Assembly: GCA_045658525.1 (NCBI GenBank)
Contig: JAZOVD010000011.1
Coordinates: forward strand, 1-14,192
Source of the DNA: SIG673 sp045658525
Lineage (GTDB): Bacteria; Bacillota; Clostridia; Oscillospirales; CAG-272
DNA length: 14,192 nt
Direction: 5' to 3'
This document shows positions 1-6,485 of the stretch, piece by piece; the stretch's first letter is position 1, and each line of letters begins with the position of its first letter. The position numbers and the translations under genes were made by a program. The notes beneath the pieces were generated by a model. The model saw only the letters and a list, made by a program, of their open reading frames with translations. It did no database searches and was not told the DNA's origin.

Positions 1-121
1 GTGGTAAGTAACAATTGCATGGCTGGCAGGCCAATCTAAAACGCACTTGTGCGTAGCCAGTACTATTAGGGCTATGCCCGAAACTGAAATACCCCCCGTT
101 TTACGGGGGGATATTTATTGT
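1..121. other. Hairpin-rich fragment, possibly the right end of a mobile element
   Basis: This stretch holds three consecutive small hairpins: 41-54 (6-bp stem, 2-base loop, with flanking CTGGC at 23-27 and GCCAG at 56-60 able to close around it), 69-79 (GGGC/GCCC) and 92-110 (8-bp stem CCCCCCGT/ACGGGGGG, loop TTT). A plus-strand frame is open from base 1 to a TAA at 37-39 and could be the last 12 codons of a gene left of the window, but the tail VVSNNCMAGRPI is too short to identify. A short ORF tail, a structured 3' region and a TTCAA motif at 121-125 is the arrangement seen at the right end of some IS200/IS605-type elements, where it also encodes the TnpB guide RNA. That reading is inference; a plain intergenic region with terminators is equally possible. 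Confidence 0.3.
89..117. terminator. Candidate bidirectional terminator hairpin after the shikimate-kinase-like gene
   Basis: An 8-bp perfect stem CCCCCCGT (92-99) / ACGGGGGG (103-110) with a TTT loop lies 12 bases beyond the minus-strand stop codon. The following tract is only moderately T-rich in either direction (ATATTTATT on plus, TATTTCAGTTT on minus), so termination is plausible but not textbook. The hairpin may instead belong to the structured element at 1-121. Confidence 0.5.
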
Positions 122-616
122 TCAAGAGATAAGGGAAAGTATTATTTCAACGTTGTCCTCTATGTTACCGTCCTTTAAATCCGCTACGGCGTGAGCGTAT
201 TTTTCGTACAAAGGGGCGCGCTCCTCGAAAAGCGAGTCGAGATCCTGACCCTCGCGCAGTATAACTCCCCTGCCTTTGAGATCGGAAAGACGTTTTTTGA
301 GTATGTCAATATCGTGTTTTAAATAAACGACAGTTCCGATAGAACGCAGATGCCTCATCGCGTCCTCACCGTAAACCACGCTTCCGCCTGTTGCTATTAC
401 GGAGTTTTTGACATTTACCGAGGCGCATATCCTGTTTTCAAGCTCTATAAATCCGTCGATGCCGCGTTCGGCTATTATGTCTTTTAAAAGCATATCGGTC
501 TCGCTTTGTATAACGAGATCTGTATCTACAAAGCTCTTTCCCGTAAGCTTTGCGAGTATTACTCCAACGGTGCTTTTTCCTACTCCCGGCATTCCTATGA
601 GTACGATATTGTTCAT
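122..616 (-). CDS. Shikimate-kinase-like P-loop kinase
   Basis: A 164-residue protein of the shikimate kinase fold, close to the usual length of about 170. It shows a Walker A motif GMPGVGKST (residues 8-16), the DTD pair (D31, D33; D33 is the expected shikimate/Mg contact), the ATGG strand (75-78), the lid arginine (R116) and RAPLYEKYA (133-141) with the conserved arginine after the lid. Shikimate kinase makes shikimate 3-phosphate from ATP and shikimate in the chorismate pathway. Two substrate-pocket positions differ from AroK of E. coli: the FR..E arginine is isoleucine (GFIELE, I57) and the GGG triplet is GGS (S79). Similar variants are common in Clostridia and carried as shikimate kinases, but the true substrate could differ, so no symbol is given. 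The start at 616 is chosen over the upstream ATG at 637 because GGAGG lies 8 bases before it and overlaps the longer frame. No other aromatic-pathway gene is nearby. It has its own divergent promoter. Confidence 0.85.
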   Translation of the reverse strand: MNNIVLIGMPGVGKSTVGVILAKLTGKSFVDTDLVIQSETDMLLKDIIAERGIDGFIELENRICASVNVKNSVIATGGSVVYGEDAMRHLRSIGTVVYLKHDIDILKKRLSDLKGRGVILREGQDLDSLFEERAPLYEKYAHAVADLKDGNIEDNVEIILSLIS

Positions 617-624
617 TTGTCCTA

Positions 625-629
625 CCTCC
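625..629 (-). promoter_or_regulatory. Ribosome binding site that fixes the kinase start
   Basis: CCTCC on the plus strand reads GGAGG on the minus strand, 8 bases upstream of the ATG at 616-614. The alternative ATG at 637 would lie upstream of this site and has no such motif in front of it. Confidence 0.8.
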
Positions 630-646
630 AAGATCAAGCTGGTATC

Positions 647-674
647 ATTATATCATTTCGAATAGAGATTTCAA
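647..674 (-). promoter_or_regulatory. Promoter of the shikimate-kinase-like gene
   Basis: On the minus strand TTGAAA (plus coordinates 669-674) and a perfect TATAAT (647-652) are separated by 16 bases. The -10 box lies about 30 bases upstream of the start codon, giving a short leader. It is a sigma-A-type promoter divergent from the one at 717-745. Confidence 0.7.
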
Positions 675-716
675 CTGTAAAATGTCTCTGTTTTTTGAAA
701 TTTTTTAAAACTTGTC

Positions 717-745
717 TTGCGTTTAATAAAGAAGTGTGATATACT
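717..745 (+). promoter_or_regulatory. Promoter of the HD hydrolase / rhamnosidase operon
   Basis: TTGCGT (717-722) and TATACT (740-745) are separated by 17 bases, with an upstream TG (737-738) forming an extended -10. The start codon follows 33 bases later, after an AAAGGAG site at 765-771. No operator-like symmetry is evident. Confidence 0.65.
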
Positions 746-778
746 TATCTAAGAATCGTTGTAAAAAGGAGATCGCGT

Positions 779-1375
779 ATGAGCTTAGAGACAGATAGAG
801 CGGAATTTATAGAAATATATAAAAACAACATACACAGAGAGGGAGCGGAGCAGCTTCTTGATTATCTTACAAAAAGCTGCGACTTTTTTACCGCGCCGGC
901 AAGCACTAAATATCACTACGCGTTTGAGGGCGGACTTCTTCGCCATAGCTTGAACGTATATCACTGTCTTAAAGATTATCTTGCCAGAGAACGCGTAAAG
1001 AGCGTTTACGGGCTTGATTATTCGGATGAAAGCATAGCGATAGCGGCACTTCTTCACGACGTATGTAAGACTAATTTCTATACCGTCGGAAGCCGTAACG
1101 TAAAGGACGCAAACGGTAAATGGCAGACAGTACCTACTTATGAGATAAACGACAGACTTCCTTACGGACACGGAGAAAAATCGGTGTATATCGTATCGGG
1201 ATATATGAAGCTTACCCGCGAGGAAGCGTTCGCCATAAGATACCACATGGGATTTTCAGCGGGCGGAGATGAGGAAAAGAGAAACGTCGGAAAGGCGTTT
1301 GAGATGTTCCCGCTTGCGGCAGCACTTTCGTTTGCGGATATGGAAGCGACGTTTTTCATAGAAAAGGAGAAATGA
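779..1375 (+). CDS. HD-domain metal-dependent phosphohydrolase family protein
   Basis: A 198-residue soluble protein consisting essentially of one HD domain. The ligand pattern is visible: H56 in GGLLRHS, the HD pair H93-D94 in ALLHDVCK, and D187 in SFADME, with further histidines H131 (PYGHGEKS) and H156 (RYHMG) where many HD phosphohydrolases carry extra metal or phosphate ligands. HD proteins hydrolyse phosphate esters of nucleotides, including cyclic dinucleotides and RNA; the particular substrate cannot be read here. The YHYAFEGGLLRHS stretch resembles the HD part of YhaM-type 3'-5' exonucleases, but the N-terminal OB-fold of YhaM is absent. The start has AAAGGAG 7 bases upstream. The stop is 3 bases before the rhamnosidase start, so the two genes are translationally coupled. 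Confidence 0.8.
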   Translation: MSLETDRAEFIEIYKNNIHREGAEQLLDYLTKSCDFFTAPASTKYHYAFEGGLLRHSLNVYHCLKDYLARERVKSVYGLDYSDESIAIAALLHDVCKTNFYTVGSRNVKDANGKWQTVPTYEINDRLPYGHGEKSVYIVSGYMKLTREEAFAIRYHMGFSAGGDEEKRNVGKAFEMFPLAAALSFADMEATFFIEKEK

Positions 1376-1378
1376 TAT

Positions 1379-3574
1379 ATGGAATTTATCAAACAGGCTA
1401 AGTATATAAGCGCAGCCCCTTCTTGGGAGAAGCGAGTACCTAAATTCAAAAAACAATTCGTGCTTAACGGTGAGCTTGAAAGAGCGGAGCTTCAAATTTC
1501 GGCGCTCGGTATCTACGAAGCTTACGTAAACGGTAAGCGAGTAGGCGATGCACTTCTTACACCCTGCTGGACAGAGTACGAAAAACGCATACAGTACCTT
1601 TCGTACGATATAACCGATATGCTTTGTAAGGACAACGATATAACGGTCGGTGTCGGAAGCGGTTGGTGGGGAGAGCGTATGGGTGTCGCCAAAAAGGATC
1701 ACGGGGCACAGTATGGAGAGGTTCCCGCTCTTATAGCCGCGATTTCTATCAAATATAAGGACGGCACTGAGGAGCTTATCATTACAGACGAAAGCTGGAC
1801 AGCCGCAAAGTCCGAAACGCTCGCTTCAAGCATCTATGACGGCGAGAAAACCGATGCAAGGGTCGTTCCCGATTTTTGCGAAAAGGTATTTCCGTATGAG
1901 CAGGACGTTGATAAGCTGGTCGCGTTTGAGGGCGAGTACGTAAAAGAGATAGAGAGCATACGCCCGAAGAAGGTCATCGTAACTCCTAACGGCGAAACGG
2001 TCATTGATTTCGGTCAGGAGATAACCGGTTACCTTAAATTCACCGTTACGGGTAAAGCGGGACAGACTGTAAAGGTAAAGCACGCGGAGATACTTGATAA
2101 GGACGGCAATTTCTATACAGAAAACTACCGAAGCGCAGACGCTCTTATCGAATATACGTTAAAGGACGGAACTCAGACCTATAAGGCGAGATATACCTTT
2201 TACGGCTTTCGCTACGTTCAGCTTATCGATTGGTGCGAGGAGATAAAGCCCGAAAATTTCGAGGCTGTCGTTATCTGCTCAGATCTTAAACGTACAGGAT
2301 ATTTCAAATGCGGTCACGCCAAGATAAATAAGCTCTATGAAAACATTATCTGGGGACAGAAGGGTAACTTCGTTGACGTTCCCACGGACTGCCCTCAAAG
2401 AGATGAAAGACTTGGTTGGACGGGAGACACCGAGGTGTTCTGCCGTACGGGCTGTATCAACTACGATAGTGAAAAATTCTATAAAAAATGGCTCCACGAT
2501 CTTTCTCTTGCTCAGAAGCCCGACGGAATGGTGCCGAGAGTAGTTCCTAACTGCTTCTATAAGGATAATAATGAAATGGGCTCGGCAGCTTGGGGGGACG
2601 CCGCGGCGGTCGTTCCGTACGAGGTGTATGTGGCGTACGGCGATAAGACCGTTCTTTCGGACGGCTTTGAGGCTATGAAAAAGTGGTTAGGCTTTATCGA
2701 AAGTCGCTCGGAAAATTATATCTGGACAGTGCCGGGTCATTTCGGAGACTGGCTCGGACTTGATGCGCCCGAAGGCTCGTACAGGGGAGCTACGAACGAG
2801 CAGCTCATCGCCACCGCCTATTATTATTTATCATGCGGTCTTACCGTAAAAACGGGTAAGATACTTGGTAAGGATGTTTCAAAATACGAGGCGATGCTTC
2901 CTAAGATCAAAGAAGCGTTCAACCGTGAATATGTAAAGGACGGTAAACTGACGTGCGATACGCAGACGGCTCACGTTCTCGCGATACATTTTGGTCTTGT
3001 TGACGCTGAGCTTAAAGAAGCTCTCGGTAAAAGACTTGTAGAGCTTATCGAGGCGTTTGGCGACAGACTCCAAACGGGATTCGTCGGTACTCCGTACCTG
3101 CTCGATACCCTTACCGAGATAGGCAGAGCCGATAAAGCATATACGCTCCTTCTTCAAGAGAAATTCCCGTCGTGGCTGTTCTCGGTCAATATGGGCGCGA
3201 CTACCATCTGGGAGCATTGGGACGGTCTCAAAGAGGACGGAAGCGTCTGGTCTAAGGATATGAACTCCTTCAACCACTACGCTTACGGAGCGGTCGCCTC
3301 GTGGATGTACAGAACTGTTGCAGGTATCAGACCCGACGAAAACGCACCCGCATATAAGCACGTGTTTATCTGCCCCATACCCGATAAGCGTCTCGGAAGC
3401 GCAAAGGCGCGTATAGATACCAGAAACGGAAGCGTTGTTTCCGAATGGGCTTACGAGGGTGATGATATAAGATACTGCTTCACCGTGCCGAGCGGCGTAA
3501 CGGCAACCGTTACCGTTGACGGTAAGACCGAGGAGCTTTCCGAGGGAACTTACACCCGTTGGGCAAGGTCGTAA
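1379..3574 (+). CDS. Alpha-L-rhamnosidase, glycoside hydrolase family 78, intracellular
   Basis: A 731-residue GH78 enzyme that removes terminal alpha-L-rhamnose from glycans, plant glycosides or bacterial polysaccharide fragments by an inverting mechanism. The N-terminal beta domain typical of bacterial rhamnosidases is seen (GIYEAYVNGKRVGD, GSGWWGERMG), then a second beta domain around 190-290 (VIDFGQEITGY), the (alpha/alpha)6 catalytic barrel from about 300 to 640, and a C-terminal beta domain. In the barrel DCPQRDERLGWTGD gives the expected general acid E343 and the conserved D350; IWEHWDG gives the expected general base E612. There is no signal peptide or membrane segment, so it should act in the cytosol on imported rhamnosides. 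The ATG is 3 bases after the HD gene stop, with AAAAGGAG inside the end of that gene. No rhamnose catabolism or transporter gene is in the window. Confidence 0.92.
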   Translation: MEFIKQAKYISAAPSWEKRVPKFKKQFVLNGELERAELQISALGIYEAYVNGKRVGDALLTPCWTEYEKRIQYLSYDITDMLCKDNDITVGVGSGWWGERMGVAKKDHGAQYGEVPALIAAISIKYKDGTEELIITDESWTAAKSETLASSIYDGEKTDARVVPDFCEKVFPYEQDVDKLVAFEGEYVKEIESIRPKKVIVTPNGETVIDFGQEITGYLKFTVTGKAGQTVKVKHAEILDKDGNFYTENYRSADALIEYTLKDGTQTYKARYTFYGFRYVQLIDWCEEIKPENFEAVVICSDLKRTGYFKCGHAKINKLYENIIWGQKGNFVDVPTDCPQRDERLGWTGDTEVFCRTGCINYDSEKFYKKWLHDLSLAQKPDGMVPRVVPNCFYKDNNEMGSAAWGDAAAVVPYEVYVAYGDKTVLSDGFEAMKKWLGFIESRSENYIWTVPGHFGDWLGLDAPEGSYRGATNEQLIATAYYYLSCGLTVKTGKILGKDVSKYEAMLPKIKEAFNREYVKDGKLTCDTQTAHVLAIHFGLVDAELKEALGKRLVELIEAFGDRLQTGFVGTPYLLDTLTEIGRADKAYTLLLQEKFPSWLFSVNMGATTIWEHWDGLKEDGSVWSKDMNSFNHYAYGAVASWMYRTVAGIRPDENAPAYKHVFICPIPDKRLGSAKARIDTRNGSVVSEWAYEGDDIRYCFTVPSGVTATVTVDGKTEELSEGTYTRWARS

Positions 3575-3596
3575 AAAACGAAAGGAAACGGCAAAA

Positions 3597-3962
3597 ATGA
3601 ATTTATCTGCGGAAAAACGTAACTACATATTAAAGCTTATCGCGGTAGCGATAGTCGTGTTTACCGTGGTTGCGTTGCTTTCGGTTTTTATTTGGGATTA
3701 CGTAAAGCCCAAGGAGCCGTTTTATATAGTGTTTAACCAGTATCCGGATAGGTATCCTGTTACCGTTGAGTTTTCGGACGATATGGAAATTCCCGAGACG
3801 GACGAGGTAGAGGGATACGTTTTTGACGGGTGGTATTACACCTTTAACGGCGAGAAAAGGAAGTTTGAGCCGAGCTTGTTTGACCCCAAAGAGCATAATC
3901 CTGACGGTCGTGGCGAGAATTTCCTTGAAGTTTACGGCAAATGGGTGTATAAAGACGAATAA
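3597..3962 (+). CDS. Small membrane-anchored protein with a Listeria/Bacteroides-repeat-like domain
   Basis: A 121-residue protein with one strong hydrophobic segment (about 11-33), preceded by KR and followed by an acidic, aromatic-rich region. This implies an N-terminal anchor with the rest outside the membrane. The outer part (about 70-116) has the VEGYVFDGWYY...G...F......VYGKW pattern of the InlB B-repeat / Listeria-Bacteroides repeat (Flg_new) family, a small ubiquitin-like fold of Gram-positive surface proteins. Its role is unknown. The start at 3597 is preferred over an in-frame ATG at 3516 that would overlap the rhamnosidase by 59 bases: GAAAGGAAA precedes 3597 at normal spacing, and the hydrophobic anchor then lies near the N-terminus. 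It follows the rhamnosidase by 22 bases and ends at a terminator, so it is the last gene of the operon. Confidence 0.75.
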   Translation: MNLSAEKRNYILKLIAVAIVVFTVVALLSVFIWDYVKPKEPFYIVFNQYPDRYPVTVEFSDDMEIPETDEVEGYVFDGWYYTFNGEKRKFEPSLFDPKEHNPDGRGENFLEVYGKWVYKDE

Positions 3963-3991
3963 AAAAAGCCGCGCGAGAGCGCGGTTTTTTA
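3961..3991. terminator. Bidirectional intrinsic terminator between convergent genes
   Basis: A perfect GC stem CCGCGC (3969-3974) / GCGCGG (3979-3984) with a GAGA tetraloop is flanked by seven A on the left and six T on the right, so it can terminate transcription in both directions. It overlaps the last bases of the membrane-protein stop codon and the stop codon of the M16 peptidase on the other strand. Confidence 0.9.
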
Positions 3992-5254
3992 TCTTAATAT
4001 GTCAAAGCACATTTTTCTTATTTTTTCGGCATCTATTTTGTCTTTATTACCTTTTATCGCGATAACTGTGCGTTCGGGGTTAAATGTTTCGTGGGCAAGC
4101 CGCGTTATCGCATCAGGCGAAACGTTCTCAAACTCCCGTCTCCTTGCTTCTATATCAGCGTAAGAGCAACCGAGAATATGATTATAATATCCGAAATCGG
4201 AAGCTATGCTCTCAGCGTCGTCAAGAGACGTGTAGATGTTGTCGGTGTATGCGGGTAAAATGTACGGGAGCCGCTTGCCGAGGTTCTTTTTTGCGTCTGC
4301 GAGTATATGAAGAACGGCGTCAAGGCTTTTTATCAGCTTGTCCGCGCGCACCTCGTAAGTAACGCTAAGTACGGAAAAATTCCCATAGCAAACGACTGAG
4401 TCGTCATAGCTGTATATAAGTCCCGTGTTTTCCGAAAGCTCGCGGTACATTGGACAGCTTTCGCCCGCGAAAAGCGCGTCTCCCAAACAGAAAAGCTCCG
4501 ATACGGTATGACCCTCGCTGCTTATATCAAACGAGAGCTTTACGGTCGTGGTTTGGGCGTTCTTTACCGCAATGCGGCAATCGCGCTTTGCGAAATCCGT
4601 TGGCAGGGGTGCGATATTTTCAAGCCTGTCTCCGGAAAAAACGGTATGCTTTTCTATCTCCGAGATTAAATGATCTATCCCCTTATCGTCGAAATTACCG
4701 CCGACGTAGAAAAACATATTTTCTTTTGTCATAAGCTTTTTGATCGCCGTTCTGAGCTTTCTGATGCCGTAGCGGTCTATGTCGGGGCATTTTCCCGTTA
4801 TAGAGCGTTCGAGCGGTGAGCCTTCATAGGCTATACTGTCAAAGAAGTGACGCCCAGCCTCGTCGTTTTCGCGTATCTCAGCCTTGATACGCTTTTTTTC
4901 GGGCAGAATGCCGTCGGCTTTTATTTTTAACGGTGAAAGGACGTGACATATAATTTCGGCGGCTTTCTTGAAATGACGCTTTGAGCCGCTTATGGTGAAC
5001 TCGATATAATTTACGTAAGTCGCGGCGTTGAAATAAAGACCGCAAAGGTCAAGCGTTTCGTAAAGCTTTCCGTCCATACATGCGTTTATATTGCGGAACA
5101 CTACGTGCTCGAAAAAGTGCGTGAATCCGTTTTCGTCCGCGCCCTCGTACATCGTTCCGGCACGAATGAAAAGCGATATGGCAAAGGAACCGATATTTTT
5201 GTTTTGGTAGCCGTGAACTGCCACTCCGTTATCGGTGAAAACAGTTTTCTCCAT
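3989..5254 (-). CDS. M16 family zinc metallopeptidase (insulinase/pitrilysin type)
   Basis: A 421-residue protein with the inverse-zincin signature HFFEH (H46, E49, H50); E126 in KAEIREND lies 76 residues downstream, the usual spacing of the third zinc ligand. N-terminal strands SFAISLFIRAGTMYE and the GFTHFFEHVVF helix are typical of M16 catalytic halves. The C-terminal half (about 185-421) has the non-catalytic M16 domain. These peptidases cut short peptides inside a clam-shell chamber. It is about the length of one 45-kDa subunit. Firmicutes M16 genes often occur as an active/inactive pair, but here only one active copy is seen, so it may act as a homodimer. There is no signal peptide, so it is cytosolic. 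The Shine-Dalgarno is weak (AAGAGA). It is monocistronic with its own promoter and ends in a shared terminator. Confidence 0.88.
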   Translation of the reverse strand: MEKTVFTDNGVAVHGYQNKNIGSFAISLFIRAGTMYEGADENGFTHFFEHVVFRNINACMDGKLYETLDLCGLYFNAATYVNYIEFTISGSKRHFKKAAEIICHVLSPLKIKADGILPEKKRIKAEIRENDEAGRHFFDSIAYEGSPLERSITGKCPDIDRYGIRKLRTAIKKLMTKENMFFYVGGNFDDKGIDHLISEIEKHTVFSGDRLENIAPLPTDFAKRDCRIAVKNAQTTTVKLSFDISSEGHTVSELFCLGDALFAGESCPMYRELSENTGLIYSYDDSVVCYGNFSVLSVTYEVRADKLIKSLDAVLHILADAKKNLGKRLPYILPAYTDNIYTSLDDAESIASDFGYYNHILGCSYADIEARRREFENVSPDAITRLAHETFNPERTVIAIKGNKDKIDAEKIRKMCFDILR

Positions 5255-5291
5255 TCGTATCTCTTTTCTGAACTTTAATATTTGCCTAACA

Positions 5292-5320
5292 ATGGTAGCA
5301 TACTTTTAAGTAAAAGTCAA
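5292..5320 (-). promoter_or_regulatory. Promoter of the M16 peptidase gene
   Basis: On the minus strand TTGACT (plus 5315-5320) and TACCAT (5292-5297) are 17 bases apart, with a TG one base before the -10 (extended -10). It lies 38 bases upstream of the start codon and contains the inverted repeat at 5302-5317. Confidence 0.6.
5302..5317. promoter_or_regulatory. Inverted repeat overlapping the M16 promoter, possible operator
   Basis: ACTTTTA (5302-5308) and TAAAAGT (5311-5317) form a perfect 7-2-7 inverted repeat inside the spacer and touching the -35 box of the minus-strand promoter. The position suits repressor binding, but the repeat is AT-rich and no regulator gene is nearby, so it may be chance. 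Confidence 0.35.
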
Positions 5321-5365
5321 TAAAAAACGGGTGGTATTTTTGTTAAATATTAAAACGATAAAATG

Positions 5366-5394
5366 TTGACATAACAGAGAATTAATGTTAAAAT
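5366..5394 (+). promoter_or_regulatory. Promoter of the paralogue / aminopeptidase operon
   Basis: A consensus TTGACA (5366-5371) and TAAAAT (5389-5394) are separated by 17 bases with an extended TG (5386-5387). The first start codon lies 32 bases downstream behind a GGGAGA ribosome binding site. This is one of the best promoter matches in the window and would drive the four genes to 9679. Confidence 0.8.
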
Positions 5395-5426
5395 AAAATT
5401 ACAAAGATATGGTAGGGAGAAGTATA

Positions 5427-6467
5427 ATGGAAAAGCTTGATATACGCCCGATAATAGATAAGGTGCGAAAGGTAGTAGCCAGCCATAAGCTTGAAAAGGA
5501 AGGCGAATACGCAAGATGGATATGGCAGGATGAAAAAGGGACCCGCAGACTTGGCGTAAACGAGTACGGCTGCGCGGACGCAATGAATATTCTCTATATC
5601 ATAGGCGATTTTGCTTGCTCACCTGAAGTGAGAGAGGCGAGAATAAAAGCGCTTCAATCGCTCCAAAATAAAGAAACGGGACTTTTCTATGAGGAGACCC
5701 ACCACAAGATACACACCACCGCTCACTGTGCGGCGGCGCTTGAGCTTTTTGACGCAAAGCCGCTCTATCCGCTTTACGAGCTTCATCAGTATCTTGAAAA
5801 GGACGCTCTCTACGCGCTTCTTGACGGACTTGATTGGGTCCATAATCCTTGGCCGCAGTCACATCAGGGAGCGGGAGTTTACGCGGCTCTGATAAACGCG
5901 GGTGAGGCTACCCCCGAGTTCTGCGAAAATTATTTTGAGTGGTTCCGCGAAAACGCTGACCCTGTAACAGGCTTTTGGAAAAAGGGATACGCTGAACATG
6001 CTCCGTATGAAAAAGAACACTGTGCTCCACCTGCTCATGGCCCTATATTCACGTATATGGCAGCCGGATTTCATTATCTTTTCAATCACGAGCACGCAAA
6101 AATGCCGCTCGCTTATCCGGAAAAAATGATAGATAGCTGTATCAGAATGTACGACGAAAACGCGCTCCCCGACTATTTCGGAAAGCGCGCGGGATTTATA
6201 GAGATCGACTGGATATATTGCCTTAACAGAGCTATGCGCCAGACCCCGCACAGATTTGAGGAGGGTAAGGCGAGACTCGCCGATTTCGCGGTCAAGTTCG
6301 TTTGGCAGTTAAATAATACCGATCACGAGACCGATGACGTATTTAACGACCTGCACATGCTTTTCGGAACAGTTTGCGCTCTTGCTGAGCTTCAAGCAGC
6401 GCTTCCGGGTAAGATAATTACCGATAAGCCGCTCAGACTCGTTCTCGACAGAAGACCGTTCATTTGA
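5427..6467 (+). CDS. Uncharacterised helical (toroid-like) protein, copy 1
   Basis: A 346-residue cytosolic protein of a family I do not recognise by name. It is rich in helix-forming stretches and in conserved Trp, His, Asp and Tyr: EYARW.WQ (27-34), NEYGCADAMNILY (45-57), SLQNKETG.F (78-87), THH.IHTTAHCAAA (91-104), GAGVYAAL (148-155), ENADPVTGFW (175-184), EIDWIYCL (259-266), FNDLH.LFGT (306-315). The 'LQ-ETG-F' and 'H-TTAH-A' elements recalling successive helical repeats resemble alpha/alpha-toroid enzymes (prenyltransferase/terpene-cyclase-like repeats or glycoside hydrolase barrels); that is inference. The start at 5427 is chosen over an in-frame ATG at 5409 because the paralogue also begins MEKLDIR and GGGAGA lies just upstream. 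It is first in a four-gene operon, 18 bases before its paralogue. The loop at residues 187-204 is unlike copy 2 and carries three His and one Cys. Confidence 0.8.
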   Translation: MEKLDIRPIIDKVRKVVASHKLEKEGEYARWIWQDEKGTRRLGVNEYGCADAMNILYIIGDFACSPEVREARIKALQSLQNKETGLFYEETHHKIHTTAHCAAALELFDAKPLYPLYELHQYLEKDALYALLDGLDWVHNPWPQSHQGAGVYAALINAGEATPEFCENYFEWFRENADPVTGFWKKGYAEHAPYEKEHCAPPAHGPIFTYMAAGFHYLFNHEHAKMPLAYPEKMIDSCIRMYDENALPDYFGKRAGFIEIDWIYCLNRAMRQTPHRFEEGKARLADFAVKFVWQLNNTDHETDDVFNDLHMLFGTVCALAELQAALPGKIITDKPLRLVLDRRPFI

Positions 6468-6485
6468 CGAAAAGGAGATAGTATT

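Noticed and set aside
408..739. Two overlapping plus-strand frames across the start of the kinase gene and its upstream region
   Set aside because: Both run antisense through the P-loop region and through the divergent promoters, and neither has a credible ribosome binding site.
3516..3596. Longer start for the membrane-anchored protein
   Set aside because: It would overlap the rhamnosidase C-terminus by 59 bases and add a basic non-hydrophobic leader; the ATG at 3597 has a good ribosome binding site and puts the anchor near the N-terminus.
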